DNA of 64,000 nucleotides. Origin: NCEH01 sp043195125. GTDB taxonomy: Bacteria > Pseudomonadota > Alphaproteobacteria > Rhizobiales > Xanthobacteraceae. The stretch is from NCBI RefSeq assembly GCF_043195125.1, contig NZ_JBAFWR010000013.1; one strand, written 5' to 3'. The notes under the pieces are model-generated. The model made no database searches, was not told the DNA's origin, and saw only the letters and a program-made list of their open reading frames with translations. Each line of letters begins with the position of its first letter. The first letter of the stretch is position 1. The position numbers and the translations under genes were made by a program. This document shows positions 50,122 to 57,887 of this stretch, piece by piece.

Positions 50122-50693
50122 TGCGCCGCCTGATCATTGCCCTGACCGGGGCCTCCGGTGCCATCTATGGGGTGCGGGCGCTTCAGATTCTGCGCCAGAT
50201 CGAGGACGTGGAAACCCACCTCATCATCACGCCCTCGGGCGTGCGCACCCTGCTCGCGGAGACCGATTTCTCTCCCGAGGAGGTGAGGGCGCTGGCCGAC
50301 CATGTGCACAATCCCAAGGACATCGGCGCCAACCTGTCCTCCGGCTCGTTCGTCACCGACGGCATGCTGGTCGCGCCGTGCTCCATCAAGACGTTGAGCG
50401 GCATCGCCAATTGCTTCAATGAGGAACTGGTGGTGCGCGCCGCCGACGTGTGCCTCAAGGAGCGGCGGCGGGTGGTGCTGCTGCTGCGGGAAACGCCGCT
50501 CCATGCCGGCCATATCGACCTGATGGCCCAGGCCACCCGCAACGGCGCCATCATCATGCCCCCCGTTCCGGCCTTCTATCACCGGCCGACTTCGGTGGAT
50601 GACATCGTCAACCAGACGGTGTCGCGCGCGCTCGATCTGTTCGGCATCGCCTCGCCCTTGGCCAAGCGCTGGAACGGAAAAGACGTGGATTAG
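50121..50693 (+). CDS. ubiX: Flavin prenyltransferase UbiX
   Basis: 190 residues. It makes prenyl-FMN from FMN and dimethylallyl phosphate. Motifs: IALTGASGAIYGVRAL for the FMN phosphate site, TPSGVRT, APCSIKTLSGIANC, and the C-terminal RETPLHAGHIDLM and PPVPAFYHRP. It provides the cofactor for the UbiD-like enzyme at the other end of this operon. Confidence 0.95.
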   Translation: MRRLIIALTGASGAIYGVRALQILRQIEDVETHLIITPSGVRTLLAETDFSPEEVRALADHVHNPKDIGANLSSGSFVTDGMLVAPCSIKTLSGIANCFNEELVVRAADVCLKERRRVVLLLRETPLHAGHIDLMAQATRNGAIIMPPVPAFYHRPTSVDDIVNQTVSRALDLFGIASPLAKRWNGKDVD

Positions 50694-50730
50694 AGACGGC
50701 GCAAAGCCCGCCCGCCTGGGCTTTCTTCCA

Positions 50731-50782
50731 AAAATGTTTCACGTGAAACAATGGGTTAGCGCGGACGAACAGTGGTTTTGTG
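50731..50782 (+). repeat. Perfect parS ParB-binding site in an extended intergenic repeat, copy 2
   Basis: TGTTTCACGTGAAACA at 50735-50750 is an exact match to the canonical parS consensus. The 52-bp element matches copy 1 (4384-4435) at 48 positions, and a second similar block (catttcgcccgaacgttcgc) starts at 50828. The remaining part of the 232-bp gap between ubiX and the DUF1398 gene shows no gene. Confidence 0.9.
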
Positions 50783-50925
50783 GCACATCTCAGCCCTTCG
50801 TCGCGGCTTTTCGGCGGATGAAGGTGCCATTTCGCCCGAACGTTCGCGCCGAAGTTCGGCAAACGGCCTGCGCACGGGGCGAGATCTGTCGCGATGCCGT
50901 CCGTGACGCAGGAGCGGGCCTGCCT

Positions 50926-51330
50926 CTAGCGGTCCGGAAAAGGTTCGACGTGGACCTCGGCGGTGCGGCCGACATATAGCGCGCGGCGGCCGGAGAATGA
51001 AACCATGTAGCCGGCGCATCCCGCCGCCACGGCTTTGCGGCAGAAGCCCCTATAGGTATAGCCGGGAACCTGCTGCTGCGCTTCGCGGATCGCGGCCTGC
51101 ATGAGGGCGGCGTCGAGGCTCGGCGCAACCGCTCCCTCGGTGGCGGGGACCTGCAATTCCAGGCTCGTGCCGTCCGCCAGATAATAGGTGGCCGTCGCCC
51201 GCCGGTAGTCGATGGTGTAGCTTTCGAAGCCCGCTTCCATCAAGGTCCCGACGATCTGCGGAAAGGTCATGGTGTTGCCCTCCGCCGCATCGAGGCAGGC
51301 GCGGGCGATGGCTTTCTGTTCATCCTTCAT
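50926..51330 (-). CDS. DUF1398 family protein
   Basis: 134 residues, matching the DUF1398 pattern (TFPQIVGTLMEAGFESYTID and YRRATATYYLADG). The function is unknown; some homologues are annotated as phage-envelope-like without clear basis. It is downstream of and 31 bp from the MarR gene, in the same operon. Confidence 0.85.
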   Translation of the reverse strand: MKDEQKAIARACLDAAEGNTMTFPQIVGTLMEAGFESYTIDYRRATATYYLADGTSLELQVPATEGAVAPSLDAALMQAAIREAQQQVPGYTYRGFCRKAVAAGCAGYMVSFSGRRALYVGRTAEVHVEPFPDR

Positions 51331-51361
51331 GTGCGTCTCCGTAAGGCTGGCTCGACTGGGT

Positions 51362-51823
51362 TCAAGTGAGGGGCAGTGCCGTCATGTGGCCGCGCTCGAC
51401 GAGGCGCTTCAGGAGCCGCTCCAGCGTCTCGCGTTCATCGCCCGTGAGGCAGTCGAAGAATTCCGCATCGTTGCGGTCGGCCAGCGCGGCCAGTTCCGGC
51501 ACCACAGCGGCGCCGCGCTCGGTCAGCCCTAGGGTCTGCGCGCGGCCGTCCTCGGCATTCGCCTCCCGCACGATCAGCGACTTTGCGATCAACCTCTCGG
51601 CGAGCTTGGAAATCGCGCCCCGCGTCATGCCCATGGCGTCCGCGAGGCGGCTGGGCGGCATGGGGTCCTTGCCATAGAGCGTGCGCATCACGCTCCATTC
51701 GGCGACCGTCACGCCCTTGTCGGCGAGCTTGGTCGCGAAGGCATGGGATACGTGATTCGACACCATGCGCAGGCGGAAGCCGAGATGGGTGGAAAGGTCC
51801 GAAACGAGCGGGACGGACGGCAT
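51362..51823 (-). CDS. MarR family transcriptional regulator (operon with DUF1398)
   Basis: 153 residues. The DNA-binding part is RLADAMGMTRGAISKLAERL with the wing NAEDGRAQTLGLT. Its ribosome binding site (AAGGAG) and ATG directly follow an operator-like palindrome, so autoregulation is likely. Unlike the upstream MarR at 45752, this one faces away from the ubiD operon. The DUF1398 gene is its only operon partner. Confidence 0.9.
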   Translation of the reverse strand: MPSVPLVSDLSTHLGFRLRMVSNHVSHAFATKLADKGVTVAEWSVMRTLYGKDPMPPSRLADAMGMTRGAISKLAERLIAKSLIVREANAEDGRAQTLGLTERGAAVVPELAALADRNDAEFFDCLTGDERETLERLLKRLVERGHMTALPLT

Positions 51824-51836
51824 GTCTGCTCCTTGA

Positions 51837-51874
51837 TTGACTAGGAAACTAAATGCCTATGATTTCCTAGTCAA
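51837..51874 (-). promoter_or_regulatory. Palindromic operator over the MarR/DUF1398 promoter
   Basis: TTGACTAGGAAA (51837-51848) and TTTCCTAGTCAA (51863-51874) form a perfect 12-bp inverted repeat with a 14-bp spacer. On the minus strand the outer arm gives a -35 (TTGACT) and, 17 bp later, TAGTTT serves as -10. The palindrome therefore covers the promoter, and the ATG is 13 bp past the inner arm. This arrangement fits MarR autorepression. Confidence 0.75.
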
Positions 51875-51953
51875 CTATTTTCGCGCTGATCTCGATGCGG
51901 GCATGACGGAAGGCGCCGAAAACGCTGAACTGCGCGCGCTCCGGTGTCGCCGA

Positions 51954-52856
51954 TCAGGCCCAGTAGAGGCGGGCGGGATTGTCCACCAGCACCTGCTGGC
52001 GCAGGGCGTCCGTCGGCAGCCAGCGGGCGGCGAGATCCACCAGATCGGCGGTGTCGGGCATGGCGTCCCACAATTCGGAATGGGGCCAGTCGCTCGCCCA
52101 TAGCAGGCGGTCGGGCCGTGCGGCGACCAGCGCTTCCACCAGGGGCAGCAGATCGTCGAAGGGCGCGCCAAGGCGGCTGGCGCGATAGGGCGCGGAAAGC
52201 TTCAGCCACAGCCGGCCGCTGTCCAGCACGCGCAAGAGATTGCGGAACGGCGCGCTTGAGGTGCCGAGCCGCGGGTCCGGCAGGCCGAAATGGTCCACCA
52301 CCAGGGGCACCGGCACGGCGGCGAACAGATCGTCCAGCTCGGCCAAGCGCTCCAGCGAGGTCTGCAACTGGATGTGCCAGCCCAAGGGGGCGATGCGGGC
52401 GGCGAGCCGGGGCACGTCCTCCAGCTTCAGGCCGCCGGGGTTGCGGGCATTGACGCGCACGCCGCGCACGCCTTGCGCGTGCAGGGCCGCCAATTCGGCA
52501 TCCCCGGTTTCCGGCGCCACCACGACCACGGCGCGGAAACGCTCCGGCGCGCGGGCCATGGCGTCGAGCTGGGCGCGGTTATCCGTGCCGTAGACGCTCG
52601 GCTGGATGAGGACGGCACGGGCGATGCCCGTGTGCGCCATCATCGCGAGATAATCGTCCAGCGTGCAGAGCTGCGGGGTGTAATTGCGCGCCTCCGCCAG
52701 CGGATAGTCGGCCCTTGGGCCGAAAATGTGCATGTGGCAGTCGCAGGTGCCGGCTGGCAAAGCGAAGTCGGGGGTCCGCGCGGGCACGCGGGGCGGCAGG
52801 CAGAGCGGGGCGTATGCCGGCTCCGCCCCCGTCCCCGCCCCAGGCGTCGCACTCAT
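51954..52856 (-). CDS. Amidohydrolase family protein, lactonase-type (COG3618-like)
   Basis: 300-residue TIM-barrel metal hydrolase. The metal-site His pair is in CDCHMHIFGP (His41, His43), His189 in VVDHFGLP, and Asp256 in LLWASDWPHS. The closest characterised families are 2-pyrone-4,6-dicarboxylate hydrolase and sugar 1,5-lactonases such as L-fuconolactonase. Its ATG overlaps the stop of the dehydratase (ATGA), and sugar lactone hydrolysis just before dehydration fits this context better than the pyrone reaction. Confidence 0.85.
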   Translation of the reverse strand: MSATPGAGTGAEPAYAPLCLPPRVPARTPDFALPAGTCDCHMHIFGPRADYPLAEARNYTPQLCTLDDYLAMMAHTGIARAVLIQPSVYGTDNRAQLDAMARAPERFRAVVVVAPETGDAELAALHAQGVRGVRVNARNPGGLKLEDVPRLAARIAPLGWHIQLQTSLERLAELDDLFAAVPVPLVVDHFGLPDPRLGTSSAPFRNLLRVLDSGRLWLKLSAPYRASRLGAPFDDLLPLVEALVAARPDRLLWASDWPHSELWDAMPDTADLVDLAARWLPTDALRQQVLVDNPARLYWA

Positions 52857-54565
52857 GCGCCGCCGACCCCGCCGCGCCGCAGGAAGTCGAAGTCGCAGCC
52901 TTCGTCCGCCTGCAGCACGCTGTCCACGAACAGACGCGCATAGCCGCGCTCTGGCAGGGCGGCGGCGGGTTCCAGGGCGAGGGCGGCGCGCCGGGCTTCC
53001 ATTTCGGCGTCGTCCACCAGCAGATCGATGCGCCGGCCTTCCACATCCAGGCGGATGCTGTCGCCGGTCTTCACCAGGCCGAGCGGGCCGCCGGCGGCGG
53101 ATTCCGGCGTCATGTGCAGCACGATGGTGCCGAAGGCGGTGCCGCTCATGCGCGCGTCCGAAATGCGCACCATGTCCTTCACGCCCTGGCGAGCGAGCTT
53201 TTTCGGGATCGGCAAATAGCCCGCTTCCGGCATGCCCGGCGCGCCCTTGGGGCCGGTGTTGCGCAGCACGAGCACATCCTGCGGCGTCACGTCGAGGTCG
53301 GGATCGTCCACGCGCGCGGCCATGTCCTCCACCGATTCGAACACGACGGCCCGGCCGGTATGCTGGAGCAGGGCCGCGCTCGCCGCCGCCTGCTTGATGA
53401 TGGCGCCGCCGGGGGCGAGATTGCCGTAGAGCACCGCCATGGAGCCCTCGGCCTTGATGGGATTGTCGCGCGAGCGGATCACATCCTGCCCCGGCACGTC
53501 CTCGGCCCGCGCCACCACGTCGCGCAGCGTGCCGCCGGTCAGGGTGGGGGCATCGAGATCGATCAGATCGCCCAATTGCTTCAGCAGCTTGGGCAGGCCG
53601 CCGGCGTGATGGAAATGCTCCATGTAATGCGCGCCGGAGGGCTTGAGATCCACCAGCACCGGCACCGTGCGGCCCAGCTCGTCGAGCGTGTCGAGGTCGA
53701 AGCCGTATTTGGTGCGGTTGGCGATGGCGGTGAGATGGATGATGCCGTTGGTGGACCCGCCGATGGCCTGGAGCACCACGGCGGCGTTGCGGAACGCGGT
53801 AGGCGTCAACAGCTCGCTCGGGCGCGGGCCGCCGGTCACCGCCATCTGCGCCGCCACGCGGCCGCTCTCCTCGGCGAGGCGGATGCGCTCGGCGTGCGGG
53901 GCGGGAATGGTGGCGCTCATGGGCAGCGACAGGCCCATGGCCTCGGTGATGCAGGCCATGGTGGAGGCCGTGCCCATCACCATGCAGGTGCCGACCGAGG
54001 GGGCAAGACGGGAATTGACGGTTTCGATCTCCACCGCGTCGATCTCGCCGGCGCGATGGGCGCTCCACAGGCGGCGGCAATCGGTGCAGGCGCCGAGCAC
54101 CTCGCCCTTGTGATGGCCCACCACCATGGGCCCGACCGGCACCACGACCGTGGGCAGGTCCACGCTCACCGCGCCCATGATCTGGGCCGGCAAGGTCTTG
54201 TCGCAGCCGCCGATCACCACCACCGCGTCCATGGGCTGGGCGCGGATCATCTCTTCCGTGTCCATGGCCATGAGATTGCGCAGGAACATGGAGGTGGGAT
54301 GGGCGAAGCTCTCGTGGATCGAGATGGTGGGGAACACCATGGGCATGCCGCCCGCAAGCATGACGCCGCGTTTTACCGCTTCCACCAGCGCCGGCACGTT
54401 GCCGTGGCAGGGATTGTAGTCGCTATAGGTGTTGGTGATGCCGATGATCGGACGGTCGAGGGCATCGTCCGAATAGCCCATCGCCTTGATGAAGGCCTTG
54501 CGCAGAAACAGCGCAAATCCCTCGTCCCCATAGCTCGTCAATCCCTTGCGCAGCCCCTTGGCCAT
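52853..54565 (-). CDS. IlvD/Edd family dehydratase (sugar acid type)
   Basis: 570-residue Fe-S dehydratase. The three cluster cysteines are in SDYNPCHGN, IGGCDKTLPAQ and VGTCMVMGTAS; SRLAPSVGTCMVMGTAS is the family signature. It looks like IlvD, but its operon partner is a lactonase and the divergent operon holds a sugar importer and DapA-type aldolase. I therefore favour sugar-acid dehydration (an arabonate or similar aldonate) over branched-chain amino acid synthesis. It is the first gene of the minus-strand operon, and the promoter faces the inverted repeat at 54628-54701. Confidence 0.88.
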   Translation of the reverse strand: MAKGLRKGLTSYGDEGFALFLRKAFIKAMGYSDDALDRPIIGITNTYSDYNPCHGNVPALVEAVKRGVMLAGGMPMVFPTISIHESFAHPTSMFLRNLMAMDTEEMIRAQPMDAVVVIGGCDKTLPAQIMGAVSVDLPTVVVPVGPMVVGHHKGEVLGACTDCRRLWSAHRAGEIDAVEIETVNSRLAPSVGTCMVMGTASTMACITEAMGLSLPMSATIPAPHAERIRLAEESGRVAAQMAVTGGPRPSELLTPTAFRNAAVVLQAIGGSTNGIIHLTAIANRTKYGFDLDTLDELGRTVPVLVDLKPSGAHYMEHFHHAGGLPKLLKQLGDLIDLDAPTLTGGTLRDVVARAEDVPGQDVIRSRDNPIKAEGSMAVLYGNLAPGGAIIKQAAASAALLQHTGRAVVFESVEDMAARVDDPDLDVTPQDVLVLRNTGPKGAPGMPEAGYLPIPKKLARQGVKDMVRISDARMSGTAFGTIVLHMTPESAAGGPLGLVKTGDSIRLDVEGRRIDLLVDDAEMEARRAALALEPAAALPERGYARLFVDSVLQADEGCDFDFLRRGGVGGA

Positions 54566-54627
54566 GCCCGTTCTCCCGTTGGCCGATCGTCGCGCCGACC
54601 CGACGGCACCCTATCCAGGGCTTCCGT

Positions 54628-54701
54628 ATTGTCAATAATTTTAGGCGCATAAGCGTTTGATTGAAGAATCCTGCGCGCTAACGCCAATTATTATTGACAA
54701 T
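54628..54701. promoter_or_regulatory. Divergent promoter with perfect inverted repeat, candidate GntR operator
   Basis: ATTGTCAATAAT at 54628-54639 and ATTATTGACAAT at 54690-54701 are exact inverted repeats 62 bp apart (centre to centre). Each contains TTGACA reading outward, which would be the -35 of the dehydratase promoter (minus) and of the binding-protein promoter (plus). The ATTGTCAAT core resembles operators of FCD-type GntR regulators (TTGT..ACAA-like). The GntR gene of this cluster is at 60046. The region is AT-rich inside a GC-rich genome. Confidence 0.65.
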
Positions 54702-54755
54702 CTTGCGCTGCGCAGTCCAACTTCCGGGCAAAACAAACCTAGGGAGGACATGCTT

Positions 54756-56039
54756 ATGAAATGGGGTCGGTTTGGATGTGCGGTCGCTGCGGCGGCGTTG
54801 AGCATCGGATGCATGGGGCCAGCGCTGGCGGAGCCGGTGCAGGTCAATATGTGGAGCAATTGGCCCGACGAGCCGGCCAAGAAGGATTGGGTCTCCGCCC
54901 GCGTCAAGGAATTCGAAGCCGCCAATCCGCAATGCTCGGTGAAGCTGAGCTTCATTCCCAAGGCGGATATCTACACCCAGGCCAAATCTGCGGTGCGCAC
55001 GGGGCAGGCCCCCGACATCTTCTATCTTGAGCCCGACCAGCCGGAATTCCTCGCCGGCGGGTTCCTCGAGCCCCTCGACAGCTATATCGACCTCGCCGGT
55101 CTCGAAGACTGGGCCAAGCCCGCCTGGACCTCCAAGGGCAAGGTCTACGGCCTCCCGGTCGAGGCCTATACGGTCGAGCTCTATTACAACAAGGATCTGG
55201 TGAAGAAGGTCGGCGTCGACGTGCCGGCCAATTTCCAGCTCACCCAGGCCCAGTTCACCGATCTGGTGAAGAAGGGCGTCGCCGCCGGCATCACCCCGAT
55301 CTCGCAGGGCGTCGGCGACCGTCCGTTCCCCGGCGGCCTCGTGCTGTATGAAGCGCTGCTGCGCAAGCTCGGCCCCGAGGATTACGGCAAGCTGCTGGAC
55401 GGCACGCTCTCCTACAAGGATCCGCGCGTCATCGAAGTGATGGACTGGGTGAAGGGCCTGGTGGATGCCGGCGCCTATCCCAAGAGCTTCTCCACGCTGA
55501 AGCTCGGCGAATCCCACTTCTATTTCTACAATACCCCCGGCTCGCTCACCTTCCCCGACCCGAGCTGGTTCACCGGCCGCGCCTTCGCCGCGCCGGAGAG
55601 CGGCGGCATGCCGGCGAACTTCCCGCTCGGCATCATGCAGTTCCCCGCCATGGACGGCGGCAAGTGCCCCGAGTGCAAGACGCTCGCCGTCGCCGGCAGC
55701 TTCGTGATGTACTCCAAGGGCAAGAACAAGGACTGCGCGGGCGCCTTGCTGAAGTCCATGGCCACCCGTGAGAACGGCACCAAGTGGATGGAGCAGGTTT
55801 CGCTCCAGACCGGCCTTGCCTCCGATCCCAGCAAGATCAAGAGCGCGCACGCGGATTATTTCGCCGAGCTGAACGCGCGCAACAAGGGTGTCAAATACTT
55901 CTTCGGCACCCCGCTGTTCCACTATCGCGCCAAGTGCGCGGAGACCTATACGCAGGTGATGAACAACGCCTTCCCGGCCGGGCTCATCAGCGTGCAGGAC
56001 GCCGCCGACAAGATGAACGCCGCCTGCTTCAAAGGGTGA
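54756..56039 (+). CDS. CUT1-family ABC transporter sugar-binding protein
   Basis: 427-residue extracellular solute-binding protein, family 1. Signal peptide to PALA/EPVQ near residue 25. The body has MWSNWPDEPAKKDW, KSAVRTGQAPDIFYLEPDQP and GSFVMYSKGKNKDCAGALL, the usual MalE/UgpB-like hinge and lobe pattern. The ATG at 54756 is 8 nt after GGGAGG; an ATG at 54750 is only 2 nt away. It is the first gene of a plus-strand catabolic operon, with the start site downstream of the inverted repeat. Confidence 0.9.
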   Translation: MKWGRFGCAVAAAALSIGCMGPALAEPVQVNMWSNWPDEPAKKDWVSARVKEFEAANPQCSVKLSFIPKADIYTQAKSAVRTGQAPDIFYLEPDQPEFLAGGFLEPLDSYIDLAGLEDWAKPAWTSKGKVYGLPVEAYTVELYYNKDLVKKVGVDVPANFQLTQAQFTDLVKKGVAAGITPISQGVGDRPFPGGLVLYEALLRKLGPEDYGKLLDGTLSYKDPRVIEVMDWVKGLVDAGAYPKSFSTLKLGESHFYFYNTPGSLTFPDPSWFTGRAFAAPESGGMPANFPLGIMQFPAMDGGKCPECKTLAVAGSFVMYSKGKNKDCAGALLKSMATRENGTKWMEQVSLQTGLASDPSKIKSAHADYFAELNARNKGVKYFFGTPLFHYRAKCAETYTQVMNNAFPAGLISVQDAADKMNAACFKG

Positions 56040-56045
56040 GGGTGC

Positions 56046-57002
56046 ATGTCTCAGGACGCGACGATGACTTCCACCGCGGCCCGGCCGGACGACGTTAAGT
56101 CGCCCGGCTCGGTGGCGGACCCGCGGCGGACCTCTTGGCCCGTGCTCGTGGTCTTCCTGGTGCCGGCGCTGGCCATTTACGTGGGGCTGACGGCCTATCC
56201 GGCCTTCCGCACCATCTATGACAGCTTCTTCACCATCGAGGGTCTCGACGCGACCTTCGTGGGCCTCGACAATTACCGCGCGCTGATGTCGGACGAGACC
56301 TTCTGGGTCGCCGTGCGCAACACCTTCGTGTGGTCGTTCATCGCTCCCGTCCTGGACGTGTCCACCGGGCTTCTGCTGGCGCTGGCGCTTTATGCCGGCG
56401 TCCCGTTCGCCCGGTTCCTGCGCGTGGCGTGGTTCACGCCCGTGCTCCTGTCCTATGTGGTCGTCGCGATCCTGTGGATGTGGATCTACAATTACGACTG
56501 GGGCATCCTCAACGAGCTGCTGCGCGCGGTGGGCCTCGGCGCGCTCGCCGAATCCTGGCTCGGCGATCCCAATCTCGCGCTCGGCGCGCTGATCGTGACC
56601 CATGCCTGGAAATGGGCCGGGTTCAACATGGTGGTGTGCCTTGCCGCCATCCATTCGCTGCCCGGCGAGGTGCTGGAGGCGGCCGAGCTCGACAATTGCG
56701 GCTGGGGCGCGAAGCTGCGGCACGTGATCGTGCCCATGCTGCGGCCGACGCTGCTGAACCTCTACATCCTCGCCTTCATCGGCAAGATGAAGATCTTCGA
56801 TCTGGTGTGGATCATGACCGGCGGCGGTCCGCTCTGGGCCACCGAGACCGTCTCGACCTATGTCTACAAGCGGGCGTTCAACTGGAACACGTTCGATCTC
56901 GGCTATCCCTCCGCCATCGCGACGGTGTGGTTCGGCGTGGTGTGCGCCGCCGTGGTCATCCTGAACCGGGTGCTCGCCTCCAAGGACCGGCTGGAATACT
57001 GA
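56046..57002 (+). CDS. Sugar ABC transporter permease (MalF/UgpA type)
   Basis: 318 residues with a hydrophilic N terminus and six membrane helices. PALAIYVGLTAYPAFRTIYD is the first transmembrane segment, and the EAA loop is EVLEAAELDNCGWGAKLRHV. It pairs with the next gene. The start is 6 bp after the binding-protein stop. Confidence 0.92.
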   Translation: MSQDATMTSTAARPDDVKSPGSVADPRRTSWPVLVVFLVPALAIYVGLTAYPAFRTIYDSFFTIEGLDATFVGLDNYRALMSDETFWVAVRNTFVWSFIAPVLDVSTGLLLALALYAGVPFARFLRVAWFTPVLLSYVVVAILWMWIYNYDWGILNELLRAVGLGALAESWLGDPNLALGALIVTHAWKWAGFNMVVCLAAIHSLPGEVLEAAELDNCGWGAKLRHVIVPMLRPTLLNLYILAFIGKMKIFDLVWIMTGGGPLWATETVSTYVYKRAFNWNTFDLGYPSAIATVWFGVVCAAVVILNRVLASKDRLEY

Positions 57003-57005
57003 CCC

Positions 57006-57875
57006 ATGGCCCTCTTTTCCATGCTCGGCGCCCGCGACCCCGGCGCCACCCCCTTGCCGCGCCTGTTCGCGCGCGGCGGCCTCGCTTTGGTGATCGGCGC
57101 CTATACGATCTACACGCTCGGCCCGTTCCTGTGGCTCGCCAGCATGTCGGTGCGCACCACCGGCGAGATCAGTCTCGACCATTACGCCTGGCCGAGCCCG
57201 TTCCATTGGGAACAGTTCCGCATCGCCTGGGTGGATTCCAATTTCGCCACCTATTTCTGGAACTCCACCCTCGTCGTGGTCGGCGCCGTGGCGGTGGTGA
57301 CTTTGGTCGGCGCGGCCGCGGCCCACGCCTTGGCGCGCTACCGCTTCAAGGGCAACCGCCTGATCTATGCGGTGCTGTTCTCCTCCATCATCTTCCCGCC
57401 GCAGATCACCTTGATTTCGCTCTACCAGATCCTGGTGGACTATAATCTCTACAACAGCCTGCTCGGGCTGACGCTGGTCTATATCTCGCTTCAGCTTCCC
57501 TTGACTGTGTATCTGCTGGAGGGCTTCTTCGCCCGCATCCCGCAGGATCTGTTCGATGCCGCGAAGATGGACGGCTATGGCGACATCGAGATCTTCCGCC
57601 GCATCGTCTTGCCCATCGGCATGCCGGCGATCGCCACCACGCTGATCTTGAACTTCATCCAGCTCTGGAACGAGTTCCTGTTCGCCGTGGTGCTCATCAC
57701 CGACCCGGACAAGCGCACGCTGCCGATCGGCATTCGCGCCTTCATGGGCGATCATTTCCAGGACATCGGCATGATCGCCGCGGGCGTCATGATCTCGGTG
57801 GTCCCGGTCATCCTCGCCTACATCTTCTTCTCGGAAAAACTCATCCGCGGCATGACTGCCGGCGCGGTGAAGTAG
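57006..57875 (+). CDS. Sugar ABC transporter permease (MalG/UgpE type)
   Basis: 289 residues, six helices. The EAA loop is IPQDLFDAAKMDGYGDIEIF and FIQLWNEFLFAVVLITD is the conserved CUT1 segment. It starts 3 bp after the preceding stop, so the two permeases are co-translated. Confidence 0.92.
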   Translation: MALFSMLGARDPGATPLPRLFARGGLALVIGAYTIYTLGPFLWLASMSVRTTGEISLDHYAWPSPFHWEQFRIAWVDSNFATYFWNSTLVVVGAVAVVTLVGAAAAHALARYRFKGNRLIYAVLFSSIIFPPQITLISLYQILVDYNLYNSLLGLTLVYISLQLPLTVYLLEGFFARIPQDLFDAAKMDGYGDIEIFRRIVLPIGMPAIATTLILNFIQLWNEFLFAVVLITDPDKRTLPIGIRAFMGDHFQDIGMIAAGVMISVVPVILAYIFFSEKLIRGMTAGAVK

Positions 57876-57887
57876 GGGTTAAGCGCA

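Noticed and set aside
54678..57755. Minus-strand open frame of 1025 codons
   Set aside because: Shadow of the sugar transporter genes; composition is His/Gln/Arg-rich and no start signal is visible.
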